Below, one piece after another: positions 23,599 through 37,542 of a stretch of 64,000 nt of DNA. This stretch comes from Dermatophagoides farinae. Taxonomy: Eukaryota > Arthropoda > Arachnida > Sarcoptiformes > Pyroglyphidae. Under the pieces are notes generated by a model. That model ran no database searches, had not been told where the DNA came from, and was given only the letters and a program-made list of their open reading frames with translations. Each line of letters begins with the position of its first letter. The stretch's first letter is position 1. The translations under genes were made by a program, and so were the position numbers. The stretch spans positions 1,097,001 to 1,161,000 of the forward strand of contig NC_134684.1 of NCBI RefSeq assembly GCF_024713945.1. The letters are read 5' to 3'.

Positions 23599-24796
23599 TA
23601 ATGTAATAACGAATATCAATTATCATCGAAATGGAATTCATTTCAGCCAAAGGAATTTTTCGGCCTCAATTTCATAATTGTTGATCGAATTTTATTAAAA
23701 AAAAATAAATCTTTTTCTGTTACAACAACAGTCAGCATTGTATAATGCCGAACAAGAATAGCCGTCGCCGCCATCATCATCACCAAAATCAATGACCATC
23801 AAGTTTATTGTGTTTTCACATGAGATTATGATGATGATGATGGTCATCAATGTCGATTGTGAGCGTGAGCTTTTCAAACTCGGCATAGACAATTTACCAA
23901 CTAATTATGACGAAGATGACGACGACGACGACAACAACAACAAAATAAACCCGATAAAAACTAATTCAAAATTCTTCGAATCGAAAAAAAAGAATTATAT
24001 AAAGTTTATTGCCGTTGTTTGTTAGCTCGTTTCATCAGTGTCTGTCTGTATTGTGTGTATGACGTCCATCAATTGTCATCAGCAATTGTCGATTTCATAT
24101 ATTGTACACCCGGGGTTTTTTTAGATCAAGTTTTTGTTTTGTCGGTTATTTATATTTTGGTCTACCGATCTACCTCTCTCTCTCCCCCCTGTCTGTTTGA
24201 TTGTGGATTTTTTTTTTCTTTTTTATTATTTGGACCAACGAACAGACAGACGAAAAAAAAAAGAAAATCATAAAGATTCAATCATCTTTGGTGGGCTTTA
24301 TTATTCTACATTCACATGATTGAGCCACCATTGGCAATTTTTTTTTTCTTTCTTTCTTCCGAAATAATGATTCTTTTCCTTGTTTTTTTTTATTGTGTTG
24401 TTGTTGTTGTCGTTGTTTGGATTCAGTATTGCTATTCTGTCTATTTGCTTTTGAATTTGGATGTCATCATTACAGAATTCTTGTGTATTCGAATAATATT
24501 ATGTCTGTGTCTGTGTCTCTGTGTGTTTCTCAAATAAATAAAATGGGTGGAGATGTTCGAAGAGTCGAAATTCTATTCAATTTTGAAGAATTTTATGTTT
24601 AAAAAAAATACCCCTTCTTTCTTGAATACATTCATAAACAATTAGGTTTTTTTTTATCATTCAATTTTTTTCAGAAACAACAACAAAAAAAACATAAACG
24701 CGTCTAGAAAGGATTAAAATATACTACTACATGTGTTTTTTTTTTGTTTGTTTGTTTGTTCGTTCGTTTATCATTTTTTGTCTTGTTTTTTTTTAC

Positions 24797-24823
24797 CAAT
24801 CAACCAACCAACCAACCAACCAA
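24797..24823. repeat. CAAC tetranucleotide repeat
   Basis: About six CAAC units, some imperfect, starting in CAATCAACC. It is directly upstream of the hairpin at 24840. Confidence -1.
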
Positions 24824-24839
24824 AGAATACAGAGGTTCT

Positions 24840-24872
24840 ATCACCACATTCTATATAATAGAATGTGGTGAT
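24840..24872. repeat. Perfect 14-bp inverted repeat (hairpin)
   Basis: Arms ATCACCACATTCTA (24840-24853) and TAGAATGTGGTGAT (24859-24872) pair perfectly around the loop TATAA. A further copy of GTGGTGAT follows at 24873-24880. The stem is too short for an ordinary miRNA precursor. Confidence -1.
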
Positions 24873-25618
24873 GTGGTGATAATTAATGCCATATTGGCTT
24901 ACTGCTGTGATATTATATGAGGATTATTATATAATGAAAATGAAAAAAAAAAATGTTGCATTTATGGGTGCCACTGTTATATATATTGAAAAGAAGAGAA
25001 TGCGTACTATACAAGCTATGTATAGTGATATCTCGGTAAACGATGATCGAAAACATGATTCATGTATAATTCATGTATCAGATCATGAAACTGAATTGAA
25101 TTGAAAAAAAAGAATTAAAAAGTTCTCAAAGGAATTATGTATGCTATCAACGAATTGGTTTTTTCAATATTATATCCTATATATATATATATGGAAAATC
25201 ATGTTTTGCCTTGCAATGGATGCATAATTACCATCGTTAATTGAAAACCGAGATACCACTGTATAAAAAAAAAATTTTTTTTTTCTGGCTAGACATGGTT
25301 GGGCTTCCAAGGACAACCGTCAGCTCCCCCCCCCCACCTCCTCACCACCACCATAACCACCACCACCAAACGAATTGGTTATCAACATTCACAAATATTA
25401 TGTCCGAAATAATGATGATGACCCCCGGAGATTTCATTTTTGTTTTTTTTTTGTTTTTTTGTGTGTATGTAGTGAAAAATGCGCATGATCCATTATTCTC
25501 GAACTGTCTCATTACATCATCAGACAATGAATGGTGTTGTGTTGGTGGTGTAAAAGTGGAAAAAAAAAGATATTCTCTTTCTGTCTGTCTTGTATTCGAT
25601 TGTGCTTGTGTGTTGTAA

Positions 25619-25676
25619 CTAACCAGCCAACCAGCCAGCCAACCAGCCAGACAGCCAGCCAGCCAGCCAGCCAGCC
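25619..25676. repeat. CCAG/CCAA tetranucleotide repeat
   Basis: About 14 units alternating CCAG and CCAA, followed by CCAGCCGCAAG. Both strands stay open in one frame because of the repeat, which is not evidence for a gene. Confidence -1.
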
Positions 25677-26647
25677 GCAAGTCAAGATCAAGTATAAGAT
25701 TGAGTAAGTGTTTAGTGTTTAGTTCACATTTATCGATTGCGCCGAAGATAGACAAAGATAATGATAATAATAATAATAATAATTTATTTTTTTTTATTAT
25801 AACACCCTATATAAAGTGACCTACAAAAAAAACTAAATTTTTTTTCTACCCAAAAAAAAAATTATTATTATTATAGAACCAAAGCTCGATTCGGTGGAAT
25901 ACATCCAGAATTCTATGAAATTAAACAAAAGCAAAAAAAATAGAATAAAATACTGGCTTACGACGACGACGATGACGATGACGGTGGTTGTGTGCATGGT
26001 ATATAATTCTCTCTACCCCCCGGATACACACAGTTTTTCGATGCCGACCGAACGGACAAAATGTAAGTTTTCATTTTTATATATTCTAAAATCCTGTATA
26101 TAAAACAAAAGGAACCTGATACACACACACACACATACGCATGAAACATGGCTGTTTCCTATTTTGTTTTTTTTTTGGCCATTCTATTAGATCAAAAATT
26201 CTATCTAATGTGTATTCTATTCGTTCATCTATTTAGAATAATAACAAATTCAAATGAAATTCAATCGAATGATGAAAATTATCCAATCCCACCCATCAAC
26301 CCCCAACCACCATATAAATGGATCTTTCATGTTTCAAGATTTTTGTTGCTGTTGTCGTTGTTGTTGTTGCTATAGCTCTTGATATACACTCGAATTCGAA
26401 ATTCTTTTTCTTTTAAAGGTGTCTTGACATCTCAAGGCCTTGGCAACAATCTCTTTTTTTCTATGAATTCGATGTATCTATTTGTCGATGTTTGTGATGG
26501 TGAGGTAGGCAGTTTGAATGTCCAGTAATGGTGATGATGATGATTATCAAAGAAATAGTGAAATGAGAGGAGGTCACATTCACAACCGGATCATACCAAA
26601 AAGTATAAATTGTTGAGAGAAAAAGAGTAAAAAGTCAGTTGTTATCG

Positions 26648-26692
26648 TTGCTGTTGCTGCTGCTTCGTCTGCTGCTGCTGCTGCTGCTGTTA
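26648..26692. repeat. CTG/TTG triplet repeat
   Basis: Interrupted CTG/TTG repeat with one uninterrupted run of about seven CTG units. No open frame with a start and family resemblance includes it. Confidence -1.
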
Positions 26693-27108
26693 CTGGGCAG
26701 CGATTCATTATGTTTTTTTATTGTAGGAGATGTTGAATGATTCGACCGAATCAGGATTCTTGCTTTGTCGTTTAGCTTTTTTTTTAATAAAATTTTTTTT
26801 TTCTATTCAGTTTTGTGAATCTAAATTTTTTTTTTCATTGGAAAAAAAAGAATGATAGAACAAACGAATATCCATCCTATTGGAGACATGAAGACCAGCT
26901 GAAGATTCGAATCGAATCTTTCTATTTGTCTGTGTTTGTGTCTGTTTTTTTTTTTTTTTTTTTTGGTTGTACAGATATATATTGTATTGATGATGATGAC
27001 GCTAAATCGAACCAAGCCAAGTATTATGTTGTATATGTGCGCTAATACAGTGTGGCGGTATATAAAGTATGAATTTTGTATATATATATTTATGTGATGT
27101 GTTTGTCT

Positions 27109-27126
27109 CGACATCGATCGATGTCG
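27109..27126. repeat. 18-bp perfect palindrome
   Basis: CGACATCGATCGATGTCG is its own reverse complement. No loop; function unknown. Confidence -1.
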
Positions 27127-28325
27127 GTGTCTGGTTTTTTTTTTGCCAGTATTATATTTAGTTCAAATGCAGACTGATTGTGTATGTGTGTGTGTCTGTC
27201 TGCTTGAATGCCTATTGCCCAAATAATCATATATATATACAAGCATCACTATTTTGCAAATCGCTTCAAACTTCACGACCAAAATGATGATGGCAAAATT
27301 TCATTAAATGCACTGGTTTTTTTTTTTTTTTTTTTTTGGTAGTTTTTTCCGTTCATCTGTTTGTATGTGTATTATATATTGCCATTGAGGTTTATTTTTT
27401 ATTTTTATTTTTATTTATTTATTTATGATTCATTGTGATGAATTATTGAACAAATGTATAAGTGATTTTATTTATCATCATCATCATCATCATCATCATC
27501 ATTTGTTCCAAAGTTTTTGTTTCATCTTTATTTTTCTTTCGATAAATACATTTTTTATCTCTCTATTTGGTCATACACACAATTTGTTTGGTTCATTTAT
27601 GTTTTTGTCAACAACAACAACAACAACAACCACCACCATCACTGTGATAACCAAAGAAAAAAATGGTAATGACCGTTAGAATTATTTATTTGCAATCTGG
27701 TTAAATTCAATCTGATTAATTTGTTGTCAAAAATATGTTAATGATCGGAAATTCCTATGTTCATGTGTGTGTGTAATATATTTGACATTGAAAGTCCAAA
27801 AATAAATTTCCACTATAATTTTTAGTGCTAGTGTATTGACCTGTTTTGGGTTTTTTTTTTGTTGAATGATCGTTATTCAAATGACTGGCAATTTTAGGTT
27901 TTTTCTTTTTTTTCAACCTGGAAAATGAGATTAATTTTTTTCCTCTTTACAGAATGTCAAATATGTAAATATTATAAATCTTAAGATTTAAAACATCATC
28001 ATCATCATTCAATCTGTCTGGATTTTTGTGTTTCATGAATTTTTCTTCTCTTCTATTTAGTCCTTCAATCATCATCATTATATTAATTACCATTTTTTTA
28101 TTTATTCAAAAATAGATGACTGACTGACATTCTGGAAATAGAAAACAAAAAAAAATTCGAAATCCACACACGAAAAAAAAAATTGAAGCAGAATTAAAAG
28201 AAGAAGAATTTTTCAGCATTCAAAATTTCATCGATGATTCGTCTGAAAACAATTGTTATTATTATTAATGATCATCGTCAACTTATCCATCCTTGGTCAT
28301 CATCATCAATATCATCATAAACATT

Positions 28326-31300
28326 ATGGTCTATTTAGTTTGGACGATTTATTTAGTCATCTTTTTTGATTACTTTTCAGGTAAAAATTTTTTTTTTATT
28401 TTAATTAATTCAATGATGGCTACTACTATTACACTTTAAAGGTATCTCAAATGCTTTAAAATGTGCATACTATAAACCCTCATCATCATTGGAGTCGCGA
28501 TTTTTATCGGCTTCTTTATCGAAATCAACATTGAATAAATTCTTTCCATTTGAAAATTATTACGATAACATTCGACGACAAAATAATGTCATCGGCCAAA
28601 AACATTTAGTGACAAATAATAATAAACCTATCGACGATGTTGATCATCATGATGAAAGCATTAGTGATAATGATAATACTGAATATGGTGTTTCAATTAT
28701 TTCCTGTTCAACACATTGTTTTGCATTATGGTTTTATGATCCATTTGATTTAGTAAACAACAGTCGTTATCGATTAATTACTAGTGGTATGTACAAATAG
28801 ATTATTTGGTCATTCACATTTGTGTAATTTCAATATTTTTTTTTTGGACAGGATGTGCTGATAAACTATCTTTACGTAATTTTTTTAATTGTAATCACAA
28901 ACAATGCATCTTTCCATTGAAAAACATTGAAACTTCATTGAATAATGATGATAATTTTACAAATTTTTGCTGCTGTTCGGGTGATATGTGCAACATAGAT
29001 TATTCTATTCAATTTATCGGTGATGATGATCTAGTTAATTCTGATAATGATGATGATAATGATTTATTGCATCTCGATTCTAACACTTTGAATGGTAAGA
29101 ATGATATATTATGATTATTAATGTTCCAAATTGTTTATTTATTTATCTTATTTTTCACAATGATTAGAATACGATTTTTCAAAGGATATCGAGAATCATT
29201 TCATCTTTTTGATAATATTCGTCTGTATAATATTCTTTGTATTCACGATGATATCGGCCAAATTTTTTAAATCAATCTATGTTAACAAAAAAATGACCAA
29301 ACAACGTCAACAACAACAACAACAACAAACGATAACGAATGATTCATTGCGTTTGCTTGAATCATCAAATTCTTTTTCGAATCAAAAAGCCCATTATAGC
29401 CAATCATCATTTCAATCAAAAGATTCTCATCAAGAAAACTTGAATTTTATTGAAAGCATTGGTCATGGAAAGTATGGAAGCATTTGGAAAGGAAAATTCA
29501 ATGATATTACTGTTGCTATCAAAGTATGTTCAACAGATTCAAAATATGAACATTTATGGACAAATGAATCGCAGATTTATTCATTACCATTAATGAATCA
29601 TTTGAATTTACCGAATTTTTTTGGAAACATCGATCGAATCAATGATAATGGACAGATTGAACATTGTTTACTTATCGAATATGGCCATTATGGATCATTG
29701 CAAACATATCTGTCTGAACATACATTCGATTGGATACGAATGTGTCAATTATTTAAATCATTAGTACAAGGTCTTTCCTATCTTCATACTGAAATTCATG
29801 GCGATAATGAAAACAAACCCAGTATAGCTCACTGTGATCTTTGTTCAGCTAACGTGATTGTCAAAGCCGACGGAACCTGTATGATCTGTGATTTTCAATT
29901 TGCAGTCCACTTTCTGCCCAATTCTAATCACCACCGACCATCGTTAGCGATTGATTATGAATTACGATCCGGTCTAGCTAGATATCTTGCTCCAGAAATA
30001 TTGGATACTTCAATCAATTTACGACCTACCGAATCATTGTTGAAACAAGCAGATGTTTATTCCTTAGGCCTTATTTTATGGGAAATTGCCAGCAGATGTA
30101 CCGATCTATATCAGGGAATCGATGTACCATCATATAAATTACCGTATGAACATGAAATTGGTCTTACACCTACTCTGGATCAGATGAGATTGTTGGTCAA
30201 CAAACATAAGGCACGTCCTCTTTTCCCAGATATTTGGAAAGATTCGAATTTTGCAATTCGATTATTGAAAGAAACCATCACGGAATGTTGGGATCATGAA
30301 CCAGATGCACGACTTACTTCGCTTTGTATTGACGAACGTATCAGCGAACTGCCAACATTATGGAAACGACACAAAATGGAGACATTATCAAGCTGTTATG
30401 TCATTGCAGCTTTCCTACAAGAACATTCGAATAAAGTGGATTTCGACAATAGAATTAATAATCAAAAAATATCAACAGAATCTGATAAAGAGAATCAACA
30501 ACAATGGAATTTTAAATCAAAGAAAAAAACGGTAGCAGGTGGTGGCCAACTAATAGAAAACAATAGCAACAATAAATCAATCATTTTGCCAAATGAATAT
30601 GCTAACATATGTTACATAAATAAATTCGAAAATTCCTTACATGGTAAATTCAATAATCACCATCATCTTCTACATCATCCTCACCATAAACATTATTTTC
30701 ATCAGCAGCAAAGATCGTTGAACAACATTAAACGTTTGCATCATTCTTCAAATTTTATTGAGAAAAATTTAAACATTAACAATTCGAATCAATCATCAGA
30801 TAAATTGACATTACCTTTACAGCCATATCATGCACGTAATCCATGCCTTGAACGTAACTTAATGATCAATGAAATTGATGAACATGATGATGAAATTCTT
30901 GAACAAGGATTGAAATTTAAAAATCAAACTTATCATCAACAATCCGATATTAATTTCGACACTATTATTGATATGAATCTTGATTCCAATGAAATAGTAC
31001 ATCAAAACGTACTAGATTCAATGGAGAATAGATCTTTGATTCGATCTTCAACAGCACCTATGCCGATTCCATTCGTGCAAAATCATGTCAATCCTACGGA
31101 AGCTGTGGCTAGTGAATTTCCTCAACCACCAATCGTTCGTATCAAAGATGTAAACAAATATCGCGATTCCACTCATCAGCATCGATATTTTTTCCGATTT
31201 TTAAAAAAACAGAATCGATTCTTGAATTTTTTTCGTGAAAAATTTAATTTCGATTGGACAATCTACCAAAATAAACAACAACCACATTCATTATCATCAT

Positions 31301-31380
31301 GTTCATCATTACCAACGTCGTTGATTAACACAACAAAAAATTTAAAGTCACAAGATAATTTCGATCCAACAAAATCATGA
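28326..31380 (+). CDS. wit: BMP type II receptor (BMPR2/wishful thinking-like) with atypical kinase motifs
   Basis: Exons 28326-28380, 28442-28786, 28852-29094 and 29168-31380 give about 951 residues. Residues 1-18 form a signal peptide (MVYLVWTIYLVIFF). The ectodomain has ten cysteines in a three-finger layout, ending in CCCSGDMCN, as in BMPR2. A membrane helix follows at about 230-247. The kinase domain (about 305-580) closely follows BMPR2, including CTDLYQG, VPSYKLPYEHEIG and the KARPLFPDIW block. Beta-3 Lys333 (VAIK), the catalytic Asp438, Asn443 and Mg-binding Asp456 are present. HRD is HCD (Cys437), the next conserved position is Cys440, and DFG is DFQ (Gln458). The tail of about 350 residues is His/Asn-rich, as BMPR2 and Wit also have long tails. 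An unusually long loop of about 70 residues follows the first ectodomain cysteine. Family call firm; kinase activity uncertain. Confidence -1.
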
Positions 31381-33284
31381 ACAACAAATATGATCTCATC
31401 AGATACAACGAGGCATTCTACTTTTTTTCTGTTACCACTACTGATATTTTGCCGGATCCATTGCAATGTTTACAATTAATTCGACAAATTCACAAGATCA
31501 GCAAGTGAAACAATATTCAATAAACAATGCTACAACAACGATTAACAGCGCTATTTTTTTTTTTTTTGCTGTAACTACGTACGGATAATTCTTCAATTAC
31601 GGGTAGTTCCAATCCATTACATAACAATTAATAGTAGTGATATATCACTTGTAAGGATTCAACCATTATATAATGATATAATTTGTGAATCTATTCTTTT
31701 GTGATTGTGATTTTTTTATGATGTTCTAATTCTTCTCCACAAAAATTTATGGCAATAACGCCTGATTTATATCCATGACCGATATGCACCGATAATGATC
31801 GTTCATACATACATACATACACACACACATCAATCTATTGTTTGTTATCGATTCTTTCATTATCATAAAAAAAATCCATATGTATTTGTTTGTTTATTTG
31901 ATTTTCATTCTAAGTCATCATATATATAATAAATAATGTTTAGATTTTTTTTTTATATTCTTAATATCATCATCATCATCATTTCTCATTACAAGTTGTG
32001 AAGCTAAAATAAAAAATTAATTAATTAATAAATTTATTTGTTTCAAAATTAATACTGTCCAAGTGTGTACAACCACCGGTTGAATATAAATCCAGTTTGA
32101 CAATGGTGGCGCCATCTTGTTGCAAAAAAAATAAAACCATAAAATTTCGAATTCAATTTTCAGGTTTCCATCTCCATAGAGAGCACCACTATTGTTATAG
32201 AATATATTCATTACAACAAATTGGTCAAACGAATTATTATTTATTTATTTAATTTAATTCAAGACACAAAAAAATACATTCTAATCACAACAATTCAAAA
32301 AAAAAGAAATCAAAAAAAAACTAAATGTTTTCAAAACAATTTTTCAATACTCAATTCACACTGATGGAATGTAAGTAAGGGAATGATGAGGGTTCATTCA
32401 CTGGCTTGGTATGTATGTGTTTGTGTTTTAAATTCGGATAAACAAACAATCAATGAAACATTTCTGGCTCGGGAATATGAAGAGATGAATTATTATCATT
32501 AAATTTAAAAAATAAATCCATAGAAAAAGAAAACAATATTGAAGCGTGTGTGTGTTTTAGTTATCGATATATATATTCAGATCAGTCAGAAAACAGAATC
32601 CAGAATCGTCGAAAAACAAAACAAAACAAAACGCGAGGGCAATTTGAATTCAATTGGACACACATGAAATAAAAAGTGAACGTGTAGTATCTATAAATAA
32701 ATAAGGGTTTTGTAGCGGTGTTTTTATTTTTGGTATCGATGAAAATTGATATGTTTTTTCATATTCTTTGGCACAAGGTCATATTTGTTGTTGTTTGTTT
32801 GTTGATTCTAAAAAAAGGGTACGAGTTGATGATTTTACTAAGGATGAGTTTGATTAGCGTGTGTGTGTAAATGATGTGATATGTGTGTTGTTTTCATTTT
32901 TTTGGAAGATTTTTTTTCGAAAGAATATCGAATGATTCGAATTTGTTCGATTCGATTCGTTTTTTTTTGGAAGACTTGACGTGATTTTGTCGTTTTGTTT
33001 GGATATTTCTTTCGTTATATATTCTTATTTTGAAAGATTTGATTGACATATGCAATCCTTTAATGCATAATATTGCTGCCTTTTTAAAGATGAGCTTGAT
33101 GATGATTTATGATGATGATAAGGATGATGATGATGATGATTACTAAAACTACATATGATGGTGTGGTGAGTTTATTTTATGTTTCAATTTGCACGACAAT
33201 TTTCTATAAACTATAATAATAAATAAATATAAATCAAACTATATGTGCGATGTGATTGTTGAATGATCGATTTATATTATGATT
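31381..33284. other. Convergent 3' UTRs of the BMPR2-like gene and GAD
   Basis: No coding sequence supported. AATAAA signals near 31928 and 32008 (plus strand) suit the receptor gene; TTTATT stretches near 32230-32245 could serve the minus-strand GAD gene. Contains CA/TACA repeats (about 31806-31829) and GAT repeats (about 33111-33140). Confidence -1.
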
Positions 33285-36200
33285 TTAAAGATCATGACCA
33301 AGACGATCCAATTCGTCAAGCAAAAAATCAACATCTTTTTTCTGTACGCCAGAATTGGATATTATATTGCGAAAAAAATTTGGTATATCGCCCAATGGTT
33401 GATAGCTAATCATCAATGTTCCTTTTTGCATCATTCGTGCTTTCAGAATGGGTGTAATCTGTTTATGAATTGTAGTATTAGTATAGTCTATTTATTTTCA
33501 TTGTAATATCATACAACACTTACTCTTCCTAATTCTTTGATTCGTTCGTCATCATGTGGAACATTACGAAGACGTGATGGAATATACCAAAAGCTTACAT
33601 TAACACATTCTGGATTTTCAAGTACCATGTGAAATTTATCACCTCTTGCTTTGATACCTTTGAGCATGTAACTGAAATGAAAAGAGATGAAGAAGATTAG
33701 CAATTATGTCTTATAATATGATAATAACTACATACTCTCTCATTTCAAATAAATGATCAATATGACGTTCATATCCTTTATCGCCTTTAGAACGCCACAT
33801 AATCCATAATTTAAATATATCATTATGGCGGCCACATTGAATTACTTTATCTCCAGTATCATAACTAGTATCATAATGTTTATCCTGTTGAAAAAGATAA
33901 TCGGCACACATTTCATTTGTTTCTAGCAACAATCCCTGTAATAGTTTTTTGATGATGAAATTTTAAATAATAAATACAAATATATTCATACATCTTGTTT
34001 AAAATGAATAGTAGAACATTGTAGTAATGTACCCATCAATTTATGTGGATTCCAGGTAACCGATTGAGCTCGTTCTATATGATCTAATTTATGTCGTTGT
34101 TTCGATGATAGCAATAATCCACCACCCCAGGCTGCCTATTAGTTTCAAATTGTGTGCATGGCAATTAATAGAAAAATTAACGCCAAAAAAACTTACATCA
34201 ACATGAAGCCAGAGATTATATTTGTCACAAATATCAGCAATCGGATTAATTGGATCAAATGCACCAAGAACAGTTGTACCACAGGTACAATTAACAAAAT
34301 ATGGTCGATTTCCCATTTCATATTGAATTTTGACCAGTTTTTCCAATTCCGATGGAATCATTTTACCTCTTTCATCGCATGGTACTTCAATAACATTATC
34401 CGTACCAAATCCACATACAGCTCCAGCACTTTTGATTGAATAATGACTCTATTATATTCATTCAATTTGTTAGAGAAAAAAAATAAAAAATAGATTTTCG
34501 AATCAATCATTTATTGTTTTGATAAAAATAAAAACAAAAATAATTGTCCGGAAAAATAAGCCCAAACACAATATTTATTCTCAAACTGACAGTGTATGTA
34601 TGTTTATTGAATCCTAAATCATTTGAAAATAATGCTAACGAAGGCAATTTGGCACGTATTGTTTTGGCTATTTTTTTTAAAAAATTCGGGCCATTGAATA
34701 ATAGCAAGCTGTCGTCCATATTGATGAAGAATATATTCTGTCCGTATGTTGCACAAACACACACACACACATATGAACAGAATCCATTCCATATAAGTGT
34801 GTATAAGTTATGGATTCTGAAAAAAAATATGACTTACATGTTCAGATGTGAAGAGCACCAGCTGCTGTGGTAATGCTCTCAGTCCTTTGGATTTATATTC
34901 TGGAAACATTTTTTGACGGGCAGCAATTACAGCGTATAGATTGGAGATGGCACCTCCTTCAGATTGTCAAACAAACAAACGAAATGAAAATTTGTCCACA
35001 AAAATAAAAGACATGTCAATTTTTTTCAACAACAACTAAAAACAACAACGAAAAAAAAATCAGATTCACAAACAAACCTGGTGCTAAAATTGAATCACCA
35101 TCATAGAATCCAATGATATGACGCATTTTTTTCAACACTTCATGTTCCATTAATATGAATACCGGTGCTATTTCGTAGGTAAACCTATCGTTACGAAAAT
35201 CAAAATCAAATCGTTCATTAATCATCAACAAAGACACAAGTTACAATCAATTTTTTAAAAGTCAAAATGAACTTGAAACCTAAACAACTTACATGTTTGT
35301 ATTGGCTGCAGCTGTCAACCATTCACCGGCCAATGAAACAATGTCTAATCCACATGATAGTTGATTGAAATAATGGGGATGAGCTAGTTCAAGAGATAAT
35401 AAAAGAAAATGGCAAAAAAAAAATAAAATAAAAATAAATCCGAATTGATCGAAAAATGATTGGTATTTTTTTTCCAAATAAAATTGATTTTCAACAACAT
35501 TGAATCTGAATGAATCTCTGTGTTGTTGTTGTAGAATCATCTAGAATGTTGTAAAGTATAATCTCTTAAGCCAAGTTTTATCATTGAAGGGAAAAAAATC
35601 TATTTTTTTTCTATGTAATGACGTGCGTCAGGCATTAACCTTTGGGGTAAAAAGTCGAAATCAATGTCTATCACATTCAGACACAAACACAAACTGTCTG
35701 CCTTTAGTATATGTAATTGTTGTTTACTGATATGATTTAAATGTTGTTTTAGTTGTTGTTGTTGTCCATTGAGAATGTACAAACACGCGTCTAGTGATTG
35801 AGGAGCAAGCTATAGTTCATATTACGGAAATTAGTGAACCAACGAACCAATATTTCTATACATTTTGTTTCTTTCTCTCTCTCTCTCTCATTCTCTTCAT
35901 TTGTTTCAAAACGCGTGTACGTTCTCAAATATCATTGAGAAAAGAAAAGAAAAACCAAAAAAAAAGAGAAAAAAATTCCTCATATTTCTAATTTGAATCA
36001 ATAATTCAGAATATATCAATTTTTCTTTTCTTCATCTTCATTTTATATATTATATTTATATTGTGACATTTAAACAAAAAATGCACCAGAATATTCTAGT
36101 TACAGTCGGTTTAATTTCATTTTCTTATCAACAAAATTCCATAACTCGAATGATGATGATGATGGTGAAAAAATATACACAAATGCTTGTTTTTGTAAAT

Positions 36201-37506
36201 GTTGAAAAGTAACGGCGCAAGATTCATTTTCAATGCATTTTATTTTATAGAGATACACACACACACAATACACACATAACAGAATCGCTAGAATCATCGT
36301 TTGCTATATATAAATAAAATCTCACACACAGAAGATGTTAAAAAAAATTAGTGAAAATTATTGGGCTGTGTTTTCTCATAATATATGGACATTTAGTTTT
36401 AGTTTTTTTGTTTTGTTCGCTAATTACACAGATCATACATACACTCCAGAATTATGATCATCACCGCTACTACTGTTTTTTTTCCTTTTTGAATTGCTGA
36501 TTTGATGTTTTCCAAAATCAAAAAAGGCTAACCAATAATGAAAAAAAAAAATTATAATGTCATTTTGTTATGTTTTGTTGGTTTTTTTTTGCTGTATATT
36601 CAATTCAATTATTATTTATAACGGAAAAAGTAGATGAATTCAATACAAAAAAAAAAAAATGCGAACTGTGTGTGTAGAACAGTGTGTATGGATCACGTAA
36701 ATTTCTTATCAGTAAAGCCGAAAAAAAAACCAAGCCATTCATTTAGCATTCATACCGCTGCTGTTGTGGCTGATGATGATGATGATGATGATGCTATTCA
36801 AAAACTTGTTTTTCGTAATTTCCGGTTTAGTATGTGTGGTTACCAGAATTTAGTATACCATTATTATTATTGTATACAATACAATGTGTGTGTATGTGTG
36901 TGTTACAACTTGGAAAATTGTGCCCGGTAGCTATTATTGTTGTTGTTGTTGTTGTTGTTGGCGTTGGTTTCCTATGATAGCGATGATGATGTTTGATGTT
37001 TTTATTTAAAAATAATCCAATCTTCTCTTGCTCACACAATGACAATATAGACTTCATCATCATTGCAAAATGAAAATCTTATCATCAATGTACAATCATT
37101 ATTTAACAGCGAAATAAAAACCAAACCAAACCAAATCAAACCGACCAACCACCATATATTTAATCAAAAAAAATTTTTTTTTTTAGTCATCATTTGGAAC
37201 GTGTTGTAACGTTTCCGAGTTTTTCACACAATTAATATTTGTTACTTGATTCATTCAAATGGTTTGCAAGTGTGTGTGTGTGTGTGTGTGTGCGATGAAA
37301 AAAAAATTATTCTTTGATTTGAAGAATAATTTTTGATAAGTGAACCGCACACACACACTCTGTCATTTCAATTTTGATTTTAATAAAGTATATGTGCATG
37401 GTATATCAAGTCTAAGATGAATATAAAAAAAAAATAGAACGCCCAGTTCTATGGAATCAGTTTTCCATGATGACTAGAGGATTTGAGACTTTGTTTCTCG
37501 TTGTCG

Positions 37507-37542
<36 letters not shown>

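Larger units (their letters stand above)
23599..28325. other. 4.7 kb repeat-rich intergenic region
   Basis: No gene is supported. The open frames here are short, low in complexity and without family resemblance. The region holds many microsatellites (CAAC, CCAG/CCAA, CTG, CA, ATC and poly-T tracts) and a short perfect hairpin at 24840-24872. It is followed by the first coding exon of the BMPR2-like gene, so a 5' UTR exon or enhancers of that gene may lie here, but I see no clear signal for them. Confidence -1.

Noticed and set aside
25241-25755. Overlapping frames on both strands around the CCAG repeat
   Set aside because: Frames stay open only because of the tetranucleotide and CCA repeats; no domain, no splice context.
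32100-32115. YY1-like sequence (GGTGGCGCCATCTTG)
   Set aside because: It lies in a region between two convergent 3' ends, far from any start codon; a single motif match is not enough.
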